64,000 nt of DNA from Glandiceps talaboti (lineage: Eukaryota > Hemichordata > Enteropneusta > Spengelidae). Below the pieces are notes generated by a model. The model saw only the letters and a program-made list of their open reading frames with translations. It did no database searches and was not told where the DNA came from. Both the position numbers and the translations under genes were made by a program. Shown here one piece after another: positions 13,830-43,282 of the stretch. Positions within the stretch are counted from its first letter, which is position 1, and every line of letters starts with the position of its first letter. Location: positions 20,358,003 to 20,422,002 of the forward strand of contig NC_135551.1 of NCBI RefSeq assembly GCF_964340395.1, written 5' to 3'.

Positions 13830-14699
13830 TGTCTGTCTGTCTGTCTGTCTGTGTCATCATTTTCTAAAAATTGGCTGGCTCAATTGTAATGAAATTTGGG
13901 ATATATAATCGTTAGGGTAATAGCTAGACCTGATTAGGTTTTGAGCCAGATCTGTTATTGTTTAATTAGAGAAATTTGCATATTAATGAAATCAACTAAT
14001 TACGCAGTATCTTAAGACTGCATACCTTAATTTCAATATAATTTAGTGTATTCGTTAAATATAACAACATACATTTGTCCTATAAAATTCGTTGATGTAT
14101 CTTACAGCGTTAATGAATAATTTGCATAATCAATTATTTTTGGTAATTAGGCTATATCTTAAGAATACATTCTTCAAATTCAACATAATTTAGTACATAC
14201 GTTAACCATAAGAAAACATATATGTCCTATCAAGTTTGTTGATGCACCGTAGAGTGTTAATGAATAATTTGCATAATTAATTATTTTCGGTAATTAGGCT
14301 ATATCTTAAGACTGCATACTTCAATTTCAATACAATTTAGTACACACGTTAACCATAACAAAGCGGATATGTCCTATAAAATATTTAATGATTTTAGGTA
14401 ACTAGGTTGTATCTTAACAATACAAGCTTCAAATTTCGTATAATATGATACATACATCAACCATAATAATACGCACCTGTCCTATGAAATTTGTTGCTAC
14501 AACCTTTACCTTTAATGAGTATTTTGAATAATGAACGATATTCAGTAATTAAGCAGTATCATACACTCGTAAATACATTAACCTAAGAAAGTACGCTTGT
14601 CCAAAAAACAAAGCCTGTTACCATAGTTTTTTTTTAGTTTAATGACTTATTTGCATAATTAGTGATTCCCTTACGGGAGGCATTCAGTTTAAATCTGGT
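13753..14699 (+). mobile_element. R1 family element, copy A (complete)
   Basis: The 5' end is ACCTCCCGTAAGGG followed by ATGGGAGGT, a near-perfect terminal hairpin, then ATTAAAAGGGG, (TG)n and (TCTG)n. Next come an AATGAAATTTGGGATATATAAT block and about four AT-rich tandem units of roughly 110-147 bp, each carrying TTTGCATAATTA, GGTAATTAGGCTATATCTTAAGA and ACGTTAACCATAACAAA. The 3' end is CCCTTACGGGAGGCATTCAG.. AAATCTGGT. The first 13 bp of CCTCCCGTAAGGG recur inverted at the 3' end. There is no ORF, so it is non-autonomous. Confidence 0.8.
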
Positions 14700-14888
14700 C
14701 TAAACATATTATTGCAAATTGCAAACCCGTACAGTATGATGACATTAAACCACTCACTGGTAATGGTATATCCTGTGACCAATGACTTCCTAGACGCACT
14801 TGCTCAAGCTCAAGACTCCTTATACGAACATGCACACGTTCATACGTATATAATTTATCCGCAATTTGGTCAGATCCATCGGGTATAG

Positions 14889-15100
14889 TTAGTTAGTTAG
14901 TTATTTTATTCACTGTACTTTTTAGAAGTAGATACACAAAACCCAAGGCAATGGTACCGATAACATAAGTTTAACACATTAAAGTAAAAGTCGATAAGTG
15001 CAGAGGATCAACCAAAGGCAGATGGCACATATACATACAGAGTGGTTTATTAGTTAAGTATATTCATACTATATTGCGGGTTATGAAAAACACTATGATG
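14889..15100 (-). mobile_element. Probable LINE 3' UTR remnant
   Basis: Read on the minus strand, a non-coding stretch ends with AATAAAATAACTAACTAACTAAC, that is a polyadenylation-like signal followed by a short tetranucleotide tail. That is typical of CR1/L2-type LINE 3' ends. No coding sequence remains, so assignment is weak. Confidence 0.35.
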
Positions 15101-15596
15101 CATGGGTACACATTAATATACTCTAGATCTCTTGCTGTTGAAGAAAGCTAACTAGTGCAGTAAAGAGTCTAAATGGAAGTTTATTTTCTGTATGACCTTA
15201 TGACATGGACCTGGCAGGCAAAGAATATCCGACTCTTGAAAGCCAATATCATAAACAACGAACGTGAACTGCAGGATATCGTGTATAACTCGGCAATGCA
15301 TTTATGGATCCTCATAAACATATCTGCAGTAACTGCAATTACATAGGCAATATTTTAATGTCTGTTCAATTTAAAGGTTTCGACTATGGCTCCTAAATTG
15401 AAAATGTTGAGTGATGAAATGTTTTCAAATTTTGATATGACTTTCAAAGTATGAACTGGGTGAATATCGAAAATTTGGAGTTCCACGCACGAATCCCTAA
15501 ACTGTATTGATCTGTCTTGAATGTTATTCCCAATGCTCTAGAAGAGGAAATGCCTAAGACAAAATGGGAAATTACATTTGACAAGATCGCCATGAC

Positions 15597-15636
15597 GTCA
15601 TTTGGAGTTTCACGCATTGTGCGATCATCAGACAAC
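15597..15636 (-). ncRNA. Decayed hammerhead ribozyme motif at PLE 3' side
   Basis: On the minus strand, CTGATGA (15631-15625), helix II CGCA-CAA-TGCG flanked by U and U, then GAAAC. Helix I would begin U-G/A-C. The 9-nt helix III segment that is near-palindromic in the copy at 29.2 kb is ACTCCAAAT here, with two G-to-A changes. The base at the cleavage position is G, which hammerheads do not cleave. It lies downstream of a PLE GIY-YIG relic on the same strand. Probably inactive. Confidence 0.6.
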
Positions 15637-16790
15637 TCTGGTTTCTACTCTCTGGGTGTGCTGTATATATAGAGTGTAGACAATATAAATATCATCACTA
15701 TTGTCTGTGTTGGTGGGTTGGTGTTGTGTGTGTGGAGGTGTTGGTTGTTATTGTGTGAGTTATTGGGTGCGGACAAGTAGGTGTTGGCGGGTTGTTACAT
15801 GTTGGGCTTTGATGTTCCTTTAGTTAACGGGTTTAGTTTAGGTGATGGATGCTCTATTGAAGTTGGACAAATAAAACTTATTCTCGTGTCGGCATTTGGA
15901 TATCAACTCAGTTCTTTTGTTTGAAGTTTTTGTCTGCTTTAATAATGGTTAGTTTTATTGGTGTATGCTTGGGCTGTCTTGCTGATGGACCAGGATACGG
16001 AAAAGGGCTCGTTCTTTCTTTTCAGTTTCCAAATGTGTTTTGATAGTTCTGTGCTGTTTTCGTGTTTTTCATGTTTATGACTGTTTGTGGTTGGCGTATC
16101 TATGTTTGAAGTTGTTCTCTGTTAGACCGATATATGCTTTTGTTTGTTTTTTTCCGTGGACGGTGGCTTGGTATACGATGTTTTCCGTTTGGCATTCGCC
16201 GTTCAAAGGGCAGGTGTCTTTCTGTCTGCAATTACAAGGTTTTTGAGTGGGTTTAGTTTCGCTGTTGGAGATGGTGGCGTTGTGCGCTTTGATTATGGTA
16301 GCCATCTTTGGCATGCAGCTATAACTGACTTTGACATTGTTTCTGTTGAATATTTTGTGTAACTTGGAGTCTGCTGGGAAATTTTTTGCGATTAGGTTAA
16401 GGAATCGTTTGCCTACATTGGTGGCTACGTTTTTGCTGTATGGTGGGTTGAACCAGATGGTGTTTCTATTTCTGTTTTTCTTGTTTTTCTGTGACGGGGT
16501 GCTGGTGTACGTGCTGTTCTCTTTGTAGCCGCTCGTTTTTAGTGCATTTTGGTATAGTGGGGCTGCCTGGTTGAAGATGTGTTCGTCGGATGATATGTCG
16601 GAAATTCTACGGCCAATGGCTGACGATATATTCTTGATGATGCTGGGTGGGTGGTTAGACTGCGTGTGTATGTACATGGGGTTGTCGTTGGGTTTTCTGT
16701 AAGGGTAATATTTACCGTTGTTGAGGTTGAGCGTTATGTCTAGAAAGTTGACGGTTTTCAGATTGGTGAATATGGTTATTTATAACTGAC
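15637..16790 (-). pseudogene. Penelope-like element fragment: RT C-terminus and GIY-YIG endonuclease
   Basis: Minus-strand frame from about 16790 encodes NFLDITLNLNNGKYYPYRKP (end of a PLE reverse transcriptase), NTIWFNPPYSKNV, GKRFLNLIAKNF, SYSCMPKMATIIKAHN and the C-x-C...C-P-L-x-G-x-C cluster. The GIY-YIG start follows as AYIGLTENNFKHRYANHK. After a frameshift near 16075 the next frame continues NSTELSKHIWKLKRKNEP and VSWSISKTAQAYTNKT, the rest of the GIY-YIG domain. This order is that of Penelope-like retroelements. It is 5' truncated and frameshifted, hence dead. The 3' non-coding part runs from about 15900 to the hammerhead remnant. Confidence 0.85.
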
Positions 16791-16899
16791 TGTGGCTGAA
16801 ATGATTTCTCTGTACAACAATAGAGACAAAGAACGTCATGGAAATGCTATGACATGAAGACCAGTGACGATTACACATATCAGCCAATTCTTAAAAACA

Positions 16900-17515
16900 A
16901 GTTCAATTTCCCATATGAAGAAGTTGCAAAAATTGTTCATAGAGAGGGCACTCATCTGAAGCACGACTGTTAGCTAATCTCTCGACTTTTCATTCCTCAA
17001 CAGAGCAGACAATGCAAATAGCATGATTTTTTTCCAGCATAAGAACCACGTAACAAGGGAAGGGAACAGGGTACTAATTGTCAAACCCAATGTCTCTTAT
17101 GTCGTAATCACTGCCACATTTATTTTGGCATCTCTAACCGACCTTCATATTGGTCACAAATTGTGGATTCAGTTTGGTCACATCAAGAAGCCTATTGGAA
17201 TGCATCACCATGGCGTAGCCTTACTAATTGGGCAAGTAGCCATACAAGCGGAATTCAATTCTTCCATACATTTGGTAGAAGCAAATTTGCTTAGCTTTAA
17301 TATTTATAAAGGAATAGCAAGAAAACTTCATTACAGGCATGGAGATGTTTCACACATCTTCACCAAAATATAAAGTAAACACACATTGACAGCAAATGAA
17401 TATGACCTTCTCATCCCTGAAACAAATCGTTGTCAGGCTCAACAAAAATCTAACAAACATTGTTATGGACTCAAGAAATATATCACTAATGATGGTAAAT
17501 GCTATCATCTGGCGT
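16900..17515 (+). pseudogene. Possible LRAT/HRASLS-like coding relic
   Basis: A 116-codon frame (17023-17373) reads KPIGMHHHGVALL in its middle. After one stop the same frame goes on TANEYDLLIPETNRCQAQ. A His-rich H-H-G turn followed ~100 residues later by Y-D-L-L..N-x-C recalls the LRAT-type (NlpC/P60 superfamily) layout of H-x-G and N-C-E-H. The catalytic N-C-E-H itself is not intact and the frame is interrupted. This is a weak resemblance only; it may be chance. Confidence 0.2.
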
Positions 17516-20500
17516 GACACATAGTTTCATTTTAACCCACTGACATGCCTAAAGAAGTATACATTATTACTTTGATAATTTAATTTGACGACACTCTGCT
17601 AAGATGATGATAGTAGCTTAATATAAATAAGGCCACTAAAAAATAATTGGTTTTTCGTCCTAGGGAAAATTAAAAACTGATGCAGTGACGTGGTATCCTT
17701 ATTTCACCCAAACTCAAAAAATACTGATCAGGATAAGAATGTCACATATGAAGTTTTGATAATGTAGAGATGATATACACAGACACCACATACCGATACT
17801 GTCTATAGATTTACAGGGAATGAAGTCTTTGTAGAAGACACAGCCCCCTCCAATACTTTACTTCTGTGTGACTAACAGATAAAATTTTGTTGTACCCAAT
17901 TACTGAATAAAATGACAGAATGAGTTTGACAGATTAAGGAACAGGCAACTACTTTTTACCGAAAAAACTCAATGTTATTATGTTTTCGTGACGTTTTTAG
18001 TGTCATGATTTTGTAATTACAGTATAACTTAAGCTCCTCAACCTACTGTATAATTTAAACCCCTCAACTGGCCTACTGAATGGAATTCATTATGAATGGA
18101 ATGCGAACGTGCCAACGAGATCGATCAGAAAAAATTGTAGTCTTCTATGAAAACGTTACTTTATTTGTTTAATGCCATTAACAGAAAACAAAGTGATATG
18201 CTGTAATTTTAGGAACCAAATAACGTGTAGATGGGTTTTATCAATAGTATGCTTTACATGCGAATAGTCCCACGCACCCCTTTTGAGGTATCATTCATTT
18301 CGTATCATGTTCAGTTGAGATAAGTGAGGTTTAGAGCCTATGCGTTGATCAAGTGTCAAATTCCGGATAGATATTACCGTCCAATGTACTCTGATGAGCT
18401 TAATTATCTACTGCAATGGAAAATGATGTGCATGTACACTACTACCATAGCCACCAGTACAGTTCTATTCAAAAAGCATACTACATAGTATAGACTGTAA
18501 CAAGGGTTAAGATTATTTAATGAACGTCTAAATACCAATTCGCCCTAAAATCGCTTTGATATAAAATATAACAACTAAAACGATCTGTTGCTTGCAAGCT
18601 TGAGTCCTTTCTGAAACGGCCTTGAATGCCGCCAGTTGCTTGGTAACATACGTGCTCTGTTCTATAAATAACCACTACAAGATTCCTATCTGAGGTAGAG
18701 ACAGAACGTTTCCAAAGAACATAGAATGGCAGTTTGTAAATTGAGATTGAAAGTGTGATATTAAAATTTAACGTCAGCAACTATACTCATATCCGATCAT
18801 TGCTTCCGGCGTACATGGAATGTGGTAACCTCGACTATCATTGGCGTCATTATTTGTTATTATCACTTATCACCCGTACACGAATGTTTTTCTTAACGGG
18901 TAACTACCGCCTTCTCACGTAATTTCTTTTAATCGTGGCAGTCACCAATGTCAGTTGTCAGCCTTGTACGTCCCTGACACCTGTATAAATATCAAATTCT
19001 ATGAGCTATTTTCATGGACGACTAGAGCATTTTATGAAATGTGTAACTGTTGACAATATTGTATCTTTATCATGACAATTCATATTTGTTTTAATGACTC
19101 GAAGTCACTGTGAATGATTCGTAGCTGTTGTATAGAATTACCCAGAATATTATTTTCCAACCAGGAATAGTATACTTTTATCGACAAATCACACTCACGT
19201 GTATAATGCATGTTTATGGGAAGTTTGGAATAATGATCTAAATTTGAGAAACCTAACTATAAAAAAAGCAGAGACTTTTAGTTAGAGAAGAGCAGACAGA
19301 AGAAGAAAAGGAGTTGGAGGCAAGATGCGTCTGCACAGGGCTTATTTAAAAATAGTCGAGTACTTTCCCAAAGGTTTGAGGATACTTATACCTGACACAA
19401 ATTAGATAAAGCAAATGGTACTTAGAGGATATTGCTTGAAATAAGTCCATATTACATTCACGCAATCCAACATATTAGTTTAACAGAAGAAGTGTGCAAT
19501 TGAAACATTACCACAATTGCATCAACATCAACAAAATATTAGGCAAAAAAAGTAATCGCTTGTCGATATACGCTAAGACCAAATACCTTTGTATATAGAC
19601 TTATAGTAAATTCGAAACCGCGTCTTTATGCATTCAATGTATTAGCCAATACACATTCTAATCCATTGGAGTATATACACACTTTCAACACGACTGGTAT
19701 ATTATGCCACATGCAATCCGGGAATTGCACACGTTCGAACAAAAAGTATAGATTTCCATACCCTGCACTGGGTTGTTCTACTTCATGACAACTTGCGACT
19801 ACGTCACTGGTTCTGTAGTGCTCGGAATCAATCAATGTTGGAATGTTCCAATTCACAATAACTTTCCTGGATTTTTCACAAATTATGCTCGAGGAGCTGG
19901 AGGTATAATAACAATATTATTCCTCGATATTTCTCTACTTTCAGCTTTGCCTTGTCACTGTACTTTGTGTCGTGACTCATAGTGCCATAACCCCTCGGGG
20001 GAGGACACTACATTTCCTTTGCTGAACGTAAACAATACCAGGAAGTAAATGTCAAATATTAACCGCCTGTGTCAAATTATTTTTATTTTTATTATGTTAT
20101 TGCCCAAACTGTCTGTAATCATCTGTGTATACGAGACATGGCTATCGGTATTTTACGTCTACAAATAAGCTTATCCATAGATAAGATAGATAGATATCCA
20201 TACTTTTTCCCGTTTCCGTCGATGGGGACCCTGTTATTAAAGCATGTTGGGGAAAACAATTGACTTATACACGGTTAAAAATTATATGGTAGATTTATCG
20301 AACTAGTTACTTTATATAGTAGTTGCCTCACTTGCTAAATATAATTTCGAGTTTTCAGTTAAACTCATGGATATGGTTTAAAGAGAGGATCTATTTCTCT
20401 TATATTTGATCTAAGCAAGTGCATAAACTTTCATTAGTTGAATTCGAATTCTTCCTTACCTATAGATATAAATCCTAATAGTTCAGTTTATATGGGAAGG

Positions 20501-22509
20501 AAAGCCTCCCAATGTTCAGTGTGGTCGACGTGATGTCCATGTAAACACGCGCATGGACAAATGGAAACCTTTAACCTTCATGGGAGATTTCGTAGACTTG
20601 TGCTAAGAGAGAACATGGCTATACGGTGCTCATTAAGGTCAATAATTGTAACACCTACAGTAGAAGCACGGAGCCTTGGACAAAGTGCGTATAGTTTGGT
20701 ATAATTGATTTGATACTTACCCAGGGTTTTATCATGTAGATAGCTATAGCTCAGAATTTTATATTCCAATAATTAATGCGTATAGGAATAAAAATTAAGG
20801 CTGTGCTCTTACAGAAGGCCTTCAGTTCACATCTTTTTCTTTTGTTGATGTGCATTTATAATAATTGTATACCTATCGCATTTTTGGTTGCGTTCTCGGT
20901 GTTCTCGGTGGTTGCTTAAAGATGGGGGTTTCTTTCAAGTACATTTAATTTGCTGGCAAAACGGCTAGCATCTTTCTTCATACGTCTCTTTAGTGTTATG
21001 GAAAGAGAGCATAGTAGGTCTATGTTGGGAATTTCAATTATTGATAAGCGTTCTGTGCAAAGCATGTTTAGTGTAGAATTACAGTTGGTACGAACAAGTT
21101 TGTAGCAGGGATTACAGACAACGATATCTGACAAAGTCCTCAGGCTACCTGAAAATAGGTGTATGGTTACACAAGCTGATTTCAAGTCTTCTCTCTAGTT
21201 GATACTGAAACACTGATCGAGGAACCGGCTGAAGTAATTTTTGTCTTTGACAAGCTTAAGGGAGAATCCCTATTTCTTTGTTGCATTATAACTCTGTAAA
21301 ACGTAAAAGTGACTTATTTCTGGACAGATATGGGAATGGAAGAGCTCAAGTGCAAGTGCATCCTAGCCGCCTCTTGAAGCCATCTCTCTGTTGGATTTAC
21401 ATAATTTATGCCATGTAATTTTACCACATATTTAAATCAAGTCACATTACGTGAACAACAATAAATCCATAGTACACCTTTGTTTTTAAAATGAGAAAGG
21501 TGTCTTTGCTTCTTGTACGTTAGCACTGCAATTTTAGAGTGGACGACATCAATGTCAATGATTAACCCTACTCACAGGATTTGGACGTAACTTGTCACGG
21601 AATATTAGTAGCTGTCTTTGTCTTTGATAGCAAACTCTCAGCAAAACATAAGTTCTTGTATATCATAATATAATTCGTATAGATTTTATTCTAAATTAAC
21701 GATAAACAAACATTTTAGAACGTGAAATCGATTAACAGTTTTGTAGTTTTTGTAAAATCGTGGGAATTCAATAAACGGGAAAACACATATTGATTTTATT
21801 TTACAACATCTACACAAGTCAATCAACGTCAGATGACGGGACAGTGATTGTTAGATCCATCTGTAGCATAACACGCTGTTAAACGATCGATATACTCTTG
21901 CATATGGACATCGCTTTCATGTTTATCTTACCTCTTTAAATTTGCAGATATAGTCAATGGGTCTGTCCATATCTTTATGTGAAAATCCATACTCTTGTAG
22001 AAAACACTGTTTCAAGAATAAAGAAGAGTGGACTGAAAATACTAACTTTAACTTTTGATCTGTGTCCCTTGAATAGTTTACTTTCGAATGCCACATTTGT
22101 AGTATTTATTTCGAATTCTGTAGTGTAATTCCGATATTCAACAAACCCATGACCATGTGTCAATATCCACTTTCGTGTCGTAATTTAACCAGAAATTGTA
22201 AATGCTAAAAAGTGAAGTTGGCAACACGACGCACGTAGTGGGTACGCTTTCGAATTAGATACCGTTATCTTAAGCATAGGAAACATCTCCATGGAAACAA
22301 TCGCCTTGTCAAGATTTGTATACTTTCATTGGTGTTGTAGCTGTAGGCATTGGCGACGGTATTTTCAACTCGTGTTTGTTTAGTGCAATTCAGCGCGGGC
22401 AAGGAAACTAAGACATCGTCATTGCACATGCGCATTTAGTGGTGTGTTTTTTTTACTCGAACATTGTTTTCAACCAAAGGTCTACCTAACCTAGTTTTCC
22501 TCCAAGGCC
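17516..22509. other. Intergenic, mostly unassigned
   Basis: I find no supported gene. A diverged R1 3' fragment lies at about 20640-20845 (TATAGCTCAGAATTTTATATTCC, CTTACAGAAGGCCTTCAGTT). The rest is AT-rich unique-looking sequence. Confidence 0.5.
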
Positions 22510-22813
22510 AAACAATTGTGTAATTCCGATAAACTGACCGACCCTATTTTAAGCCTCCGACCGTCAACATTTTAAAAACATTTAAAACAAAAAGACAAAA
22601 AATTCTTTGTCTTCTTTATTTGCGCGCCTGACTTCTTTCCTTTAGCGATGTCTGTACATATTTTATAAAACTATCACAGAAGGGGTATTCTGACCAACAT
22701 TTTGTTTGTTTTTGGGCAGAAGCAATATTTTTCAACAATAAAAACAATTAAAAAAGATAAAATAAAATAAAATCTACCTACCTACCCTATTTTCTGAGGC
22801 TATGTTATCGGAA
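22510..22813. mobile_element. R2 family foldback/MITE-like repeat, copy A
   Basis: Left end has ATTCCGATAAACTGACCGACC and the right end, read inverted, TTCCGATAACATAGCCTC, giving short inverted ends. Inside, ACTATCACAGAAGGGGTATTCTGACC and CTACCTACCTACCC match sequence near 47.45-47.63 kb. The inverted right end also matches 53.17-53.23 kb. No coding capacity. Confidence 0.5.
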
Positions 22814-22900
22814 ACACAGAATTATTTTTTTTTCGCCTAACCAACGTAAGTACATACGTACGCACACATGTATATATATAATACGTACACACGTATTAAT

Positions 22901-23185
22901 TGAATCATACACAAGTTCTCTTATTCCACTTCTGATTAAGGAACAGACATGTTTTGAACAAATCACTTGTCCTTCTTCAGTGTTTAACTGGATCTGACAG
23001 AATGATCCAAATTTACTGGAGGCGTTGAGTAAATTTTTCACACCCCTAGTTTACTCAACATCTCCAGCAATTGTGGATCATTCTGTCAGATCCTGCTAAT
23101 AGACACTGAAAAAGACAAGTGATTTGTTCGAAATATGTCTGTCTCTTAATCAAAAAGTGGCAAAAGAGAACTTATTTATGAATCA
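22901..23185. repeat. Large inverted repeat (arms ~133 bp, ~16-bp spacer)
   Basis: Left arm from TGAATCATAC to GTTGAGTAAA; right arm from TTTACTCAAC to TATGAATCA. Arms match at roughly 80% by eye with small indels. Read outward from the centre, the arms carry CACTGAAGAAGGACAAG, GTGATTTGTTC and (G/A)AAA(C/T)ATGTCTGT. That is a CTGANGA plus 6-bp stem plus GAAA arrangement like a hammerhead core. The right arm has mutated the first box. Confidence 0.85.
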
Positions 23186-23249
23186 TAGTGCTTCCATGAT
23201 GAACATACAGGTATATTAACAGTTGTATTAATTAGTGTTGGGAACGCTG

Positions 23250-23355
23250 GATGGATGGATGGATGGGTACATTCATTCATTCATTCACTCATTCATTCAT
23301 TCATTCATTCATTCATTCATTCATTCATTCATTCATTCATTCATTCATTCATTCA
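23250..23355. repeat. (GGAT)n then (CATT)n microsatellite
   Basis: Four GGAT units followed by about 20 CATT units with one interruption. Confidence 0.96.
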
Positions 23356-24122
23356 TCAAGGCATGTATTATGTCTTCCTTTTAAGATATCCTAAACTATG
23401 CAATCCGGTCCATGCATAGCAACTAAATCTCACAATTTTCCTGGAGCTAATATAGAATAAAATAGGAAGTAAATTTCAATGATATTATTGCTATTTCCAT
23501 CCATGAAAAGGGGGCAATCTAAAGATTTAAAGTACCTGGTAGTTTGTTTTCTATAAAAAAAATAGCCCCCGGGATATCCTTCCGTTAAAGCTACTTGTAG
23601 GGGTAAAACAAAGGCATACATGTTTGAAACGTTGTGCATGACGCGAGAGAAGGCAAGTGAAAACTTTCTGACAAAAGACTCTTTGAAAAGTTGGTTTCAC
23701 TGAATACATTGAGAAGATTATCGATTATTTAGTTGTTAGGCATCGTATAGCTGACTGACTTTGCCGAAGTCATTACGCTGCCTACAAAATACTTTTATCT
23801 TAAATATGTTGTAATGAAACTGTGTCAATATGCTATGTAAACTCCATCACACATATGCCTCATTGTAAATTGTACGCTTTATTAACAAGTTATTCAAGCT
23901 GATCGCTTCCATTGTTACCTCGTGGGAAATTCCATCTGCAGAACACAACACAAACGGAAGTATCGCAAGGAGATATACTATGAATGTTTTTTGTTGCCTT
24001 CTGACTGCTCGTCGTTGGCATAAAACGTAATGTATATTTAACTTGTCTCATTCAGAAGTCGATAAGACTTCAAGGGGAGGCATTTGACAGGGGTGTTAGA
24101 TGGAATTAGTTGACATCGAAAG

Positions 24123-42178
<18,056 letters not shown>

Positions 42179-42854
42179 GTTTATATCTGATCCAAGCTCC
42201 TACGAACCGTCTACCCGAAATGATCTACAGTCATCACCTCCCGCTTCTGGTCGAGCGTTTCCGGTGATGCTGCAGTCACTAGTGCCAAAATAGTTTGCTA
42301 TGGCAGTCGTCAATAATGCTAGTATAGCAACGCTACGGACTCTACCAGTTTTGTGTGTAGAAGTGATTTGTTAGGACCTCTCAATGTTCTCCTATACATA
42401 TCTTAATTTCAAAACTTACTTTGTTTTATTAAATTGCTGTATCAATGGTTGAAAATAACCATAAATGGTGGGCATAATCTGTTGCCAAACTTTATGTGTG
42501 AGGCTGTAACATTAGTGTATACACAAACGACAGGTCTATCAATGACAAACTCTGATAGTAAAGAAATAGCTAGACTGTGCTAAGTGTACATGTACAAAAA
42601 AATCGTTCTGAAGCCATTGTGGGGCTATTTATTGCCACAAACATCATTAAATTTACTTTATTATAAACCATACATTTAGGGTGCACCAACATGACGTTCA
42701 AAATGAGTATTTATGGATATATCTTTGTGGGCTGAACATGTGTTATGTTATAGAAACCAGCAGGAAGAAACTTGCTTGTCTTGTAAAAATAGCAACTATA
42801 TGGTAGTTGTATTTTATGTGGTGAACTCCAGTCATATGATAATGAAAGAGTGGA

Positions 42855-42860
42855 AATAAA
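42855..42860 (+). promoter_or_regulatory. Candidate poly(A) signal of lectin gene
   Basis: AATAAA 677 bp after the stop codon, on the gene strand. Position is plausible; no cDNA evidence. Confidence 0.35.
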
Positions 42861-43150
42861 GTATTGGTTGTGTGAAGCATCTGTCTGTTTATAGCACATA
42901 ATTCTATTAAAAGAATACAACTTTTACAGTGAATACACAGCTGATCACTTTCAGGAAAACACATAAGCCTTTAAATATAAACACACGTTAATGTCACACA
43001 CAAGCCTTGCAAACATGCAACCCGGGGACAGCGGGGACAGCTGATCCGGGGACGTTCTTCAGGGCCACTTTTAGTCCCGAGCTTGTAAACATCAGTATTA
43101 CCTCATTAAAATGCTCATGTTTACAAGGCTTGTTACATTACAATGTGTTA
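42861..43150. other. Intergenic, short CG-richer patch
   Basis: Includes GGGGACAGCGGGGACAGC at about 43024. Nothing coding seen. Confidence 0.5.
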
Positions 43151-43185
43151 CACACACACACACACAGACACACAGACACACAGAC

Positions 43186-43275
<90 letters not shown>
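43151..43275. repeat. (AC)n and (TA)n microsatellites
   Basis: ACAC/ACAG block then about 85 bp of pure TA. Confidence 0.97.

Positions 43276-43282
<7 letters not shown>

Noticed and set aside
16040-16528. Plus-strand frames rich in Phe/Val across the 16-kb PLE
   Set aside because: They are antisense shadows of the PLE GIY-YIG/RT frame on the minus strand.
20916-21185. 89-codon minus-strand frame with several Cys (CNPCYKLVRTNC)
   Set aside because: No recognised domain, no neighbouring exons and ordinary base composition; probably chance.
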